Below, piece by piece: positions 25,052 to 33,646 of a stretch of 49,864 bases of DNA. A program made the translations under genes and the position numbers. Source of the stretch: JAUWVG01 sp964633715. Lineage in GTDB: Bacteria; Acidobacteriota; Aminicenantia; Aminicenantales; Aminicenantaceae. The stretch spans positions 1 through 49,864 of the forward strand of contig CAZWHQ010000033.1 in NCBI GenBank assembly GCA_964633715.1, written 5' to 3'. The notes under the pieces were generated by a model. That model saw nothing but the letters and a program-made list of their open reading frames with translations, made no database searches and was not told the DNA's origin. Position 1 is the stretch's first letter, and each line of letters begins with the position of its first letter.

Positions 25052-26872
25052 ATGCTAAACAATAAAAACATAAAACGATTCACGGTCCTGTTGGTGGCGT
25101 TTGTGGTATTAGTTGGTTCTGCTCTAGCCTCGGCACAGGAGTTTTTCCCCCGCAAATGGAACACCCGAAAAGTGGAACTGAGTTTTAACCATTACTATGA
25201 CTCGAAAGAGATGGAAGCGGCCATGCGCAAGCTGGAAAAGGCGTATCCTAAGTTTTTAAAGATGAAGTCAATCGGGAAGAGCTTCGAGGGGCGTGAGATA
25301 TGGTATATGACCATAAACAACCCTGATACGGGCGATGAGATGAGCAAGTGTGCCTTTTACATGGATGCCAACATCCACAGCTTGGAGATTCAGGGCGGTG
25401 AAATCGGGCTCTACACCATCTGGTATCTCATGGAAAACTATTTGTACAACGACTACATCCGGAATCTGGTGGATGAACGCGTGTTTTACATCTTTCCTAC
25501 GATCAATCCTGACGGGCGAGACTCCTGGCTGCATTTGGATGGAGCGGCGCGGTCCGGAAATACTCCCATGGACAACGACAATGATGGCCTCTATGATGAG
25601 GACGGCCCTGAAGATTTGGACGGTGACGGAGAAACCGGCTCGATGTTTATCAAGGTCGAACTCGGAAAAGGGACACATCGTCTAAACGATAAGGGAGATG
25701 GATTGGTCCCGATCCAGACGAACATTCCCTATAAGGAAGATGAAAAGGGTGACTATCTAAGCATTGGCAGTGAAGGGATCGACAATGACGGTGACGGCCG
25801 CTACAATGAAGACGGTGTTGGTGGGTATGATTACAACCGGGATTGGCCTTCCTACTGGCAGCCGGGTTACATCCAAGGAGGAGCGGCTAATTATCCTTTT
25901 ACGTTCCCCGAATCCAAGGCGACAAGAGATTTCTTTTACTCCCACCCGAATATTGCCGGTGTTCAGGCATTTCACAATACGGGCGGCATGATTCTACGCA
26001 ATCCAGGCGCAGCCCTGCACGGCGAACTGACACCAGGAGATCTTGCCGTTTATGATGAGATTGGGCAGAAGGGTGAGAGGATCATTGAAGGTTACGACTA
26101 CATCATTATCTGGAAGGATCTGTACACTGTTTGGGGAGGATTTGTGGATTTTACTCTGGACATGCTGGGGATTTACTCCTTCTCCAATGAGCTGTGGACA
26201 TCACGGTCTGACCTGGATGGCGATGGGCAGATCACACAAGAAGAAAGAGAATTTTTTGATCACTACATCGATTTAGAGCGCCCATCGATTTCCATGCACA
26301 CAATCGATCATCCTCAACTCGGCAAAGTCATTATTGATAGGGACAGTTCAAAGCTGTTTTCCCGGAGCCCACCGTTTTGGCTGCTGGAGGAAATGTGCCA
26401 CAGGAATATGGCGTTCTGTCTGCTTCATGCCGATGAGATGCCCATGCCGACTATCAAAAGTGTGAGTGCGGAAAAAATATCCGGAAACCTCACGAGGTTA
26501 AAAGTGTCCCTTTACAATAAACGGTTGATGCCCACTATGTCTCAAGCAGCTATAACAAATAAAGTTCAGAGACCCGACATCCTTTCCATCGATGGAGATG
26601 TGAAGATCCTGGCAGTGGGACAGTCTGGCGGATCGGGTTTGCCTGCAGGCATTCCACGGCAGTTTAGGCGGTATTTCCGTGGCGGTGGTGGCGGTCCTGA
26701 TGCCGTGACCTTTATTGACCAGAAGGACCTGAAAAATCTGAAGCTGATGAACGGCATTCCAAGCAGGGGTGAAGTAATATATCATTTTCTCGTTGAGGGA
26801 AAAGGAAAACTCACGATTAAATTGGACTGCGTCAAGGGTGGAATCCACACGAAGGCATATGATTTGAAGTAA
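25052..26872 (+). CDS. Exported M14 zinc carboxypeptidase
   Basis: A 606-residue secreted metallopeptidase (signal peptide to about residue 28, ASAQ). The catalytic site is intact: His109 and Glu112 in ANIHSLE, Arg and Asn in NRDWP (262-266), the third ligand His308 in QAFHNTG and the catalytic Glu380 in SFSNELW. INPDGRD is at 151-157. Asp-rich loops MDNDNDGLYDEDG (173-185) and IDNDGDGRYNEDG (243-255) look like calcium sites, inserted between the HxxE region and the third ligand. After residue 440 comes a beta-rich C-terminal domain with a glycine-rich patch (RGGGGGP). It is the second gene of a two-gene operon with the altered paralogue and is followed by a strong terminator. It would trim C-terminal residues from peptides outside the cytoplasm. 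Confidence 0.92.
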   Translation: MLNNKNIKRFTVLLVAFVVLVGSALASAQEFFPRKWNTRKVELSFNHYYDSKEMEAAMRKLEKAYPKFLKMKSIGKSFEGREIWYMTINNPDTGDEMSKCAFYMDANIHSLEIQGGEIGLYTIWYLMENYLYNDYIRNLVDERVFYIFPTINPDGRDSWLHLDGAARSGNTPMDNDNDGLYDEDGPEDLDGDGETGSMFIKVELGKGTHRLNDKGDGLVPIQTNIPYKEDEKGDYLSIGSEGIDNDGDGRYNEDGVGGYDYNRDWPSYWQPGYIQGGAANYPFTFPESKATRDFFYSHPNIAGVQAFHNTGGMILRNPGAALHGELTPGDLAVYDEIGQKGERIIEGYDYIIIWKDLYTVWGGFVDFTLDMLGIYSFSNELWTSRSDLDGDGQITQEEREFFDHYIDLERPSISMHTIDHPQLGKVIIDRDSSKLFSRSPPFWLLEEMCHRNMAFCLLHADEMPMPTIKSVSAEKISGNLTRLKVSLYNKRLMPTMSQAAITNKVQRPDILSIDGDVKILAVGQSGGSGLPAGIPRQFRRYFRGGGGGPDAVTFIDQKDLKNLKLMNGIPSRGEVIYHFLVEGKGKLTIKLDCVKGGIHTKAYDLK

Positions 26873-26894
26873 TTCCTGTCCTTAGTGAGTTCAG

Positions 26895-26929
26895 AAGGGC
26901 GTTTCCTTTAGGGGGACGCCCTTTTTTTT
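26895..26929 (+). terminator. Rho-independent terminator of the M14 operon
   Basis: AAGGGCGT (26895-26902) pairs perfectly with ACGCCCTT (26916-26923) across a 13-nt loop, followed by a run of T to 26929. It ends 57 nt after the M14 stop. Confidence 0.93.
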
Positions 26930-26963
26930 AATCTCCAGTAAACCTTTTTGTGCTGAGTTGCGT

Positions 26964-26972
26964 TATATTATA
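26964..26972 (+). promoter_or_regulatory. TATATTATA box upstream of the first PadR gene
   Basis: TATATTATA ends 37 nt before the TTG start at 27009. The same nine bases occur 36 nt before the ATG of the second PadR gene (29163-29171), where they form the centre of a palindrome. It may be a shared -10 box and/or PadR operator. Confidence 0.45.
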
Positions 26973-27008
26973 TGTTCTGGAAACTGAAACAAATGAAAGG
27001 GGACACCA

Positions 27009-27335
27009 TTGAATCTACTTTCAGGTCAAGATGAAATTTTATTACTGGTAATCCTCCGGCTGGGTGACAACGCCTATGGCACAACCATTCGGAGGGAGAT
27101 CTCCAAAGTCACAGGCCGTGATTGGTCCATAGGTGCTGTCTACGATCCTCTCTACCGTATGGAAAAGAGGGGATTGATTGGATCCTTTTTATCCCCCCCT
27201 ATCAAAGAACGCGGAGGGAGGAGCCGGAGGATGTTCCGCCTCCAAAAGCAGGGGCTGGAAGCTCTGGCCGAACATAAAACCGTTCGAGAAAAACTGTGGC
27301 AGGGATTGGACCCGTTGAGTTTGAATTTAGGATAG
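27009..27335 (+). CDS. PadR-family transcriptional regulator
   Basis: This 108-residue winged-helix protein starts at TTG (27009) with AAAGGGG upstream. It carries the PadR N-terminal pattern: DEILLLVILRLGDNAYGTTI, then WSIGAVYDPLYRMEKRGLI and a wing with GGRSRRMFRLQKQG. It lacks a long C-terminal dimerisation part, as usual for the short PadR class. The stop is 6 nt before the start of a permease gene that is itself broken, so the regulator has outlived at least part of its target. It is paralogous to the gene at 29207. Confidence 0.9.
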   Translation: MNLLSGQDEILLLVILRLGDNAYGTTIRREISKVTGRDWSIGAVYDPLYRMEKRGLIGSFLSPPIKERGGRSRRMFRLQKQGLEALAEHKTVREKLWQGLDPLSLNLG

Positions 27336-27341
27336 GCCTTT

Positions 27342-29118
27342 ATGTTTTATAACGACAACGGAAGGAAATCTCCGAGAACTTCCCATTGGATTTTGAAGAG
27401 ATTCCTGTTCCATTATTTTAGTTCAAGAGGGTGTTTCAAGCGAAGATGTCGTCCAGAAAATTTCAGGTTATCTTTTCGAAAAGCCCACAATCGAGAAGGA
27501 TGCTAGGCTCAACCTCCAGCCCTTAAAAAGGATTCATCTGCATTCCAACTATGCGTTTGATACGGCTCACGGGGATATGGGTTATGTCCGGATTTTCTCT
27601 CTGGTTGCGTTTTTTATCCTATTGATTGCCTGCATCAATTTCATGAACCTGACAACGGCCCGGTCGGCCAACAGGGCAAAGGAAGTGGGGATGCGAAAAG
27701 TATCCGGGGCCTACAGGAGTGATATTGTCAAACAGTTTTACGGGGAATCGGTTCTCTTTGCATGTGTAGCTCTGCTTTTTGCACTGGTCCTGGCGAATGT
27801 GCTGCTTCCGCTCTTTAACCAATTGGCGGCCAAGGAGCTGTCTTTTAACTTTTTTGGGAGCAGCTGGATCTGGATAGGGATTTTGAGCATCACGCTGGTG
27901 ACAGGTTTGATTGCAGGGAGCTATCCAGCGCTTTTCCTGTCCGCTTTCCATCCCGCAAAGGTTTTAAAAGGGTCACTGGCTTCTGGGTCCAGAGGATCAC
28001 GGTTTCGGAAGGTTCTGGTTGTGACACAGTTTATGCTGACTATTCTTTTAATCATCGGAACGATATTTATCTACAACCAGGTCAATTTTATGCGGAGCCA
28101 GAAGCTCGGATTTGATGAAGAGCACCTCGTGTTTATGGGAATGCGCGGGGATATGCGGAAACAATTTGGTGCGGTGAAAAGTGAATTAAGAAAAGATCCA
28201 AACATTTTAGGGATCACCGCGGCCTCGAATCCTCCCATCTACGGATATGCCTTCTCGAACAGTCTGTGGACATGGAAAGGGCAGGGGCCGGACGAAGAAA
28301 TTCTGATGAGAGCCATGTTTGCCGATATCGATTATTTTAAAGTTTTTGGAATGGAGATTATCGACGGTGAAGGATTTTCCAGGGATTGGCCTTCACAAGA
28401 GCAGTTCACATGTGTCATCAATGAGGAAGCGGCCAAAGTGATGAGGATGGACAATCCTGTCGGGCAGTGGCTGAACGTAGGGGATAATAAAGGCCGCATA
28501 GGGGGTGTTGTGAAAGACTATCATTTCTCTCCCCTGAGTCAAAAGATCGAGCCCTTGATCATTATTTATAACCCGCCGTCGAGCCGAACCGTTTTTGCCC
28601 GGTTGAGATCTGAAAACATCACACAAACTCTAGCAGGTATTGAAGAGGTCTGGAAAACATTCGCTCCTCAGTACAACTTTCAATACCGGTTTCTCGATGA
28701 GTCGCTGGATGGGCTATACAGAGCCGAATTGAGGATTGGAAAAATCAGCCGCGCCTTTTCTGTTTTGGCAGTAATTGTATCCTGTTTAGGGCTTTTTGGC
28801 TTAGCCTCCTATATGGCTGAACAGCGCACAAAAGAGATTGGCGTCCGGAAGATCCTTGGTGCCTCCATTCCACATATTGTCTACCTTCTCTACAGGGAGA
28901 TGACAAAGTGGGTTCTTGTGGCCAATATCATTGCCTGGCCCCTGGCCTATTTCGGTGCGCAAAAATGGCTGCAGGGATATGCCTACAGAATAAATGTGGG
29001 TATTCTGCCTTTTGTATCGGCGGCAGTTTTAACCTTCCTCATTGCACTGTTGACGGTCAGCTACCAGTCCATCCGATCTGCCAGGGCCAATCCCGCCGAT
29101 GCCCTCCGCTACGAATAA
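27342..29118 (+). pseudogene. FtsX/MacB-type permease lacking its first periplasmic domain
   Basis: At 27342 an ATG opens a prefix-domain start (RKSPRTSHWILKRFLF). After about 25 codons homology jumps, in another frame near 27415-27420, to the end of the first periplasmic domain (ILVQEGVSSEDVVQ, LQPLKRIHLHSNYAFDTAHG). From there the frame is open through the first FtsX domain (ACINFMNLTTARSANRAKEVG), the second periplasmic domain and the C-terminal FtsX domain (LGLFGLASYMAEQRTKEIG, ending ALRYE). About 350 residues, including the first membrane helix, are missing. An ATG at 27577 could still give a 513-residue protein of the later domains, but without the N-terminal helix and most of the first sensor domain. 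Confidence 0.8.
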
Positions 29119-29142
29119 ATTTTTTTGGGCCCCATTTTTTTG

Positions 29143-29175
29143 TTGATTTTATTTTTTATTTCTATATTATAGAAA
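29143..29175 (+). promoter_or_regulatory. Promoter and palindromic operator of the second PadR gene
   Basis: TTGATT (29143-29148) and TATTAT (29165-29170) are 16 bp apart. The -10 box lies inside the 17-bp near-palindrome TTTCTATATTATAGAAA (29159-29175). Such overlap is typical of PadR autorepression. Confidence 0.6.
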
Positions 29176-29206
29176 ATATAGCGGCAAAAAATAGGAGGCC
29201 GTGCTG

Positions 29207-29533
29207 ATGAAATATCTATCAAGACCCGAAGAGTTGGTCCTTCTGGCCATTTGGAAGATGGAGAATGAACCTTATGGAGTCAATATCCGAAATTTTGTCA
29301 GCGAACTGACTGGAAAATACTGGTCTGTAGGCTCCATCTATGTTCCGTTGGACAGGCTGGAGAACAAAGGATTCCTGAGGTCCAAACTCTCTCATCCCAC
29401 ACCCGAGCGGGGAGGAAAGAGCAAGCGCTTCTATGAGATAACCAAAGAGGGCCTAAAAGAACTGGAAGAAATCCGTAAGATCTATTTGGCCGCCTGGGAA
29501 AACATTCCTAACATTTCTACAAAAAAAACTTAA
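29207..29533 (+). CDS. PadR-family transcriptional regulator
   Basis: A 108-residue winged-helix regulator with the pattern PEELVLLAIWKMENEPYGVN, WSVGSIYVPLDRLENKGFL and GGKSKRFYEITKEG. I chose ATG 29207 because AGGAGG lies 9 nt upstream; GTG at 29201 is only 3 nt from it. It is 5 nt before the intact permease and probably controls the two as an operon, and itself through the palindrome at 29159-29175. PadR proteins typically respond to small hydrophobic or antimicrobial compounds; the ligand here is unknown. Confidence 0.9.
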   Translation: MKYLSRPEELVLLAIWKMENEPYGVNIRNFVSELTGKYWSVGSIYVPLDRLENKGFLRSKLSHPTPERGGKSKRFYEITKEGLKELEEIRKIYLAAWENIPNISTKKT

Positions 29534-29538
29534 AAAAA

Positions 29539-32118
29539 ATGAAGACATCTCCTCCTCCTTTTTTCGGCAAATGGTTGCTGCAGTTCTTTCTGAATTATAA
29601 TCACCCGAAAACGATAATGGGGGATTACCAGGAATTGTATTCTTTTAAATTAAGAGCTAAGGGACGCGTGTATGTTTGGTTCTGGTTTTGGGGCCAAGTT
29701 TTTATTGCTTTCCCTTTGTATGTTAAAAACGCAGTTTATTGGGGTAAAACAATGTTCAGTAATTATCTAAAAATTTCCTTAAGGAATATCCGGAAGCACA
29801 AAGCCTATTCTTTTATCAATATTGCTGGGCTGGCAATAGGTATGGCGTTGTGCATTCTGATTTTCCTGTGGGTCCAGGATGAATTCGGTTTTGATCGTTT
29901 TCATGAAAACAGAGGTCAGGTTTACCGCCTTCTCTCTACCGACTTTGCCGGAGGTGAAGTCAGCAGGGCCGCCGGGGTTCCTTCGCTGCTCGGGCCGACT
30001 CTGGTTGAAGAGTACCCCGAGGTGGTCAAAGCGGCACGAGCTCAGGTCGGGTGGTCAAACTATTATCTCCACCTTGGAGATAAAAACTTTATGCAGGAGA
30101 GGCTGGCCACAGTGGATCCGTCTTTTTTTGAAATTTTTCAGTTCCCGTTTCTTTCAGGTGATCCGGCAACGGCTCTAAAAGATAAGAGATCGATGGTGCT
30201 TACTGAAACTCTTGCGAAAAAAGCTTTTGGAAATGAAGATCCTATAGGAAAAACCATCCAAATTTCAGACATTGATTTTACTGTGACCGGTGTGATCAAA
30301 GATATTCCTGCCAACTCTCATCTTCAATTTGACTATGCTTTTCCATCGATCAACATGGCCGAATTCCGCGAGTCAAAGTTTGACAGCTGGTCCTACAGCC
30401 AGTTTGCCACCTATATTGAGCTAGCGGAAAATGCAGATTCAAGAGCACTGTCGGACAAAATTTCGAATATTGTGTCAAAGCACATCCCGGAATCCAAGAA
30501 AGTGATATCCCTTCAGTCTCTCAACGATATCCATCTTCGCTCTAAGGGGATAAACACCTGGCAAATTGAATACTCACCACAGGGCAATATCACATATGTC
30601 TACATATTCACTTTAACGGCTTTGCTCATCCTCGCTCTGGCCTGTATCAATTTTATGAATCTCGCGACAGCTCGGGCAAGCACCAGAATGAAGGAAGTTG
30701 GTTTACGCAAGGTGGTTGGTGCCGAAAAGAGAGACATTTTCAAACAGTTTATGGGGGAATCCATCTTATTTTCTCTTTTAGGTTTTGTGCTTGCTGTTTT
30801 TCTCGTAAAACTCCTGCTTCCAACATTTAATATTCTGGCGGGGAAACAGTATGTATTGAATTTTTCAGCCAATTTTCAGATTTATTTGGGATTATTGAGT
30901 ATTGTGATTTTGACAGGTCTGCTTTCGGGAAGTTATCCGGCCCTGTATTTGTCCTCCTTCAGGCCCGTGAATATCCTTAAAACCATTGCCCCATTTTCAC
31001 TCAAAAAAAGTGGGACAATGCGCAAAGTTCTTGTTGTGGGTCAATTCGCTTTTTCGATTATTCTTATTGTTGCAACAGTTGTCATCTCCTCTCAAATGCA
31101 ATATATCCAGTCAAAAGATCTGGGATTTAATAAAGACAATATCATATCCTTTGCGTCCTACGGGGCGTTTGGTAGAAATTATGAAGCCTCAAAAACCGAA
31201 CTGATGGAGAATCCCAACATTCTCAATATTTGCCGTGGATTTCCGCCCTCTTCAGGTTACGGTCAAACCAAGGATGTAGATTGGGAAGGAAAGGATCCTA
31301 CGAGAGAATTTTTTATCGGCAGTGACATGGTCGATTATGATTACCTCGAGACTTTTGGCATGAAAATGAAGGAGGGGCGGTTTTATTCAAGAGACTATCC
31401 GACCGATCCTGAAAATTTTGTCATCAACGAAACAGCCGTAAAACTTATGGGGATTCAATCTCCTGTGGGAAAAAGATTCACATATCAAGGCCGCACAGGT
31501 GTCATTATTGGTGTCGTGAAGGATTATCATGGAGGGTCCCTCCACACACCTATTCAGCCGAAGATTTTAACGTTTTCGGAAGGATTTTTTGTTTTTGTAA
31601 AATTTCGCCCCGGCCATACAGCTGAGATGGTCGAATATCTCCAAGAAAAATGGGAAAAATTCGTAAACGGATTTCCCTTTCAATATGATTTTGTCGATCA
31701 AAGCATTAAAAATCAATATGAAAATGAGAGAAGGATAGAAAAGATTTTTAGTTATTTTACAGGCCTGGCTGTCTTTATCGCCTGTTTAGGGCTTTTTGGG
31801 CTGGCTTCATTTATGGCAGAGCGGCGAACCAAGGAAATTGGAATCAGAAAAGTACTCGGGGCTAGAGTGTTGACTATAGTGATTCTTCTCTCTAAAGAAT
31901 TTATCAAGTGGGTTCTGCTGGCCAATATCATTGCTTGGCCAATCGCGTATATTGTCGCGAGAAAATGGCTGCAGGGATTTGCCTACAAGATCAGCCTTGG
32001 CTGGGGGATTTTTATCTTTTCTTCTGGTTTGGCGCTGTTGATTGCTGCACTGACTGTTTGTATTCAGGCGTTCAAGGCGGCCCGTTCAGATCCCATAGAC
32101 TCCCTTCGCTACGAATAG
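29539..32118 (+). CDS. FtsX/MacB-type ABC transporter permease with prefix domain (intact)
   Basis: This 859-residue protein is the full-length member of the family present in pieces elsewhere in the window. Residues 1-75 form the cytoplasmic 'permease prefix' domain. The first helix is at about 93-115 (SYSFINIAGLAIGMALCILIFLWV region), followed by a MacB-type periplasmic domain (about 120-340). The first FtsX domain contains ACINFMNLATARASTRMKEVG. Then come a helix and a second periplasmic domain (about 500-700), and a second FtsX domain with CLGLFGLASFMAERRTKEIG, ending SLRYE. Such permeases work with an ABC ATPase to move substrates or transmit force across the envelope; no ATPase gene is in the window. 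It is co-transcribed with the PadR gene just upstream. No clear Shine-Dalgarno precedes the ATG. Confidence 0.92.
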   Translation: MKTSPPPFFGKWLLQFFLNYNHPKTIMGDYQELYSFKLRAKGRVYVWFWFWGQVFIAFPLYVKNAVYWGKTMFSNYLKISLRNIRKHKAYSFINIAGLAIGMALCILIFLWVQDEFGFDRFHENRGQVYRLLSTDFAGGEVSRAAGVPSLLGPTLVEEYPEVVKAARAQVGWSNYYLHLGDKNFMQERLATVDPSFFEIFQFPFLSGDPATALKDKRSMVLTETLAKKAFGNEDPIGKTIQISDIDFTVTGVIKDIPANSHLQFDYAFPSINMAEFRESKFDSWSYSQFATYIELAENADSRALSDKISNIVSKHIPESKKVISLQSLNDIHLRSKGINTWQIEYSPQGNITYVYIFTLTALLILALACINFMNLATARASTRMKEVGLRKVVGAEKRDIFKQFMGESILFSLLGFVLAVFLVKLLLPTFNILAGKQYVLNFSANFQIYLGLLSIVILTGLLSGSYPALYLSSFRPVNILKTIAPFSLKKSGTMRKVLVVGQFAFSIILIVATVVISSQMQYIQSKDLGFNKDNIISFASYGAFGRNYEASKTELMENPNILNICRGFPPSSGYGQTKDVDWEGKDPTREFFIGSDMVDYDYLETFGMKMKEGRFYSRDYPTDPENFVINETAVKLMGIQSPVGKRFTYQGRTGVIIGVVKDYHGGSLHTPIQPKILTFSEGFFVFVKFRPGHTAEMVEYLQEKWEKFVNGFPFQYDFVDQSIKNQYENERRIEKIFSYFTGLAVFIACLGLFGLASFMAERRTKEIGIRKVLGARVLTIVILLSKEFIKWVLLANIIAWPIAYIVARKWLQGFAYKISLGWGIFIFSSGLALLIAALTVCIQAFKAARSDPIDSLRYE

Positions 32119-32207
32119 GACGCCACTGCATCTTTTTTTTCTCGGGGGCAACCATATAAAAGATAGAATGTATTACGTATATGAATATTCATACATAAAA
32201 CGGAGAA

Positions 32208-32360
32208 TTGATAAAAAAAATATATGTCACTCTGATCTGTTTGCTGCTGGTTTGTGTATCCTGCTCAAGGGATTCTGAGCTTATAGAGCCGACGACAGAT
32301 TTCCCTACGAATTTCTGTAATTTTCCAACAGTAAATTTTAAGTTTTATCCTCAATTGTAA
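32208..32360 (+). CDS. Short lipoprotein-like frame, 50 residues
   Basis: A frame from TTG 32208 to TAA 32360 reads as a basic start (IKKIYVTLICLLLV), then a cysteine pair CVSC at 18-21 that could be a weak lipobox, and a short polar tail. GGAGA lies very close upstream, closer than ideal. Its last 23 bases overlap the 3' end of the convergent gene at 32338. It may be a truncated relative of the nearby lipoprotein genes or a real small lipoprotein; the start is uncertain. Confidence 0.35.
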   Translation: MIKKIYVTLICLLLVCVSCSRDSELIEPTTDFPTNFCNFPTVNFKFYPQL

Positions 32361-33480
32361 TCCAACTCAAGATTACTCGGGGAAAGGGTTCGTTTTCGAA
32401 AAAATAGACACGGCCTGAAGAGTCACATCCAGCCAAGCTTCGTTTTTCCGGAACTTCAACATATCCCAAAAATTGAAAGCCCTTGTTGAAAAAATCAAGT
32501 TGATAGGCTGTTTTGAGTTCCCATGTGGTCAAGTCATCTTCGTAGACAAACTCTATAAGTTCCCTTTTCTCTTTGAACTTCGGGATGGCTTTTACTTGTG
32601 TACTCTGGACACCAACGATTAATTTATCTTCCCACAGCAACAGTGATTCGATGGCATTAAAATCGACATAAAATCCTCTAACATAATGAGGTGGAAACAT
32701 GCGGGGCAAGGACTTGCCTATGGTGGTCTGTTTTTCAAAGTCTGAATTTAAGACAGTAATTTTGTATTCAGAAGGAGATGTATAATAAATCCGTTCTCCT
32801 TGAAGAATCCCAACATCGGAAAATTTTGGCGATATAGTGGCTCCAACGGAGAAGATGGGAAATTCATCCTCGATTTCAGCAAATACATTTTCAAAATTAT
32901 GGCTTGTCACGATAATTTTACACTTGGATTTTCTGTCTCCTATTATTCTGGCGGTAAGGACAAAACATCCGTTTTCCAGGCAGCTGAGTCCCTCGATGTC
33001 GGCATTAAATATTTCTGTTTTTATGGATCCGCAAAATTCGCCGTCACTTCCGAACCAACTGATTCTGTGATTCCGGCGGTCGGTGATATAGATGCAATTG
33101 TCTTTTTGGCTCCAGCAGATGGCATCTATGGTCTGAAATTCTCCCGGTCCCTGTCCCTCCCGGCCGAATGCACGGATGAACTTTCCGTCACTGGTAAAAA
33201 CTTTGATGCACAAATCCATGCTGTCTGCAACATAGAGATTGTCCTGATGGTCTATAGCGAGGTCTCTTATATAGCTGAACATCTCTGTTTCATCACCAAA
33301 CTCTTTTCCAAGAACGAGTTCATCTTCTATCTCTATCCTTTTTTTATCTTGCCACAATCCCTTTTGACTATTTGAAACGGTTTGATGATCATTTTGAACC
33401 GGGGCAGCGGTTAATGTGGATACGAATGCCAATATGGCGAACAAAACTAATGCAAGATGGTTGTGTTTATTTCTCATCAA
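32338..33480 (-). CDS. Exported 6-bladed beta-propeller (NHL-like) protein
   Basis: A 380-residue protein with a signal peptide (about 8-26, LTAA). The body shows propeller blades with the NHL-type pattern: SYIRDLAIDHQDNLYVADSMDLCIKVF, SDGKFIRAFGREGQGPGEF (107-125 region), AICWSQKDNCIYITDRRNHRISWF and later degenerate blades. This 'REGQGPGEF' layout is typical of the 6-bladed propeller proteins abundant in Bacteroidota and Aminicenantes genomes. A binding role is likely; no enzymatic motif is seen. AAGGAG precedes the ATG. It is divergent from the beta-lactamase-fold gene. Confidence 0.85.
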   Translation of the reverse strand: MMRNKHNHLALVLFAILAFVSTLTAAPVQNDHQTVSNSQKGLWQDKKRIEIEDELVLGKEFGDETEMFSYIRDLAIDHQDNLYVADSMDLCIKVFTSDGKFIRAFGREGQGPGEFQTIDAICWSQKDNCIYITDRRNHRISWFGSDGEFCGSIKTEIFNADIEGLSCLENGCFVLTARIIGDRKSKCKIIVTSHNFENVFAEIEDEFPIFSVGATISPKFSDVGILQGERIYYTSPSEYKITVLNSDFEKQTTIGKSLPRMFPPHYVRGFYVDFNAIESLLLWEDKLIVGVQSTQVKAIPKFKEKRELIEFVYEDDLTTWELKTAYQLDFFNKGFQFLGYVEVPEKRSLAGCDSSGRVYFFENEPFPRVILSWITIEDKT

Positions 33481-33646
33481 GTATGTTCTCCTTTATAAAG
33501 ATCTTCTTTTAATCCATGTCCTTTTCATTAAAATACGTATTTGTGTCCTGATTCGTTCTATTGGAAACGTTTGCCGCAAAGAATCCGTATAATAAAAATG
33601 AAACTAAAATAAAAAAGTTTTAAAATGGATTAAACGGGAGGTCGCA

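Noticed and set aside
29115..29140. Terminator at GGGCCCC between T-runs after the truncated permease
   Set aside because: The palindrome GGGCCC has no loop and only short flanking pairs; it is not a convincing hairpin.
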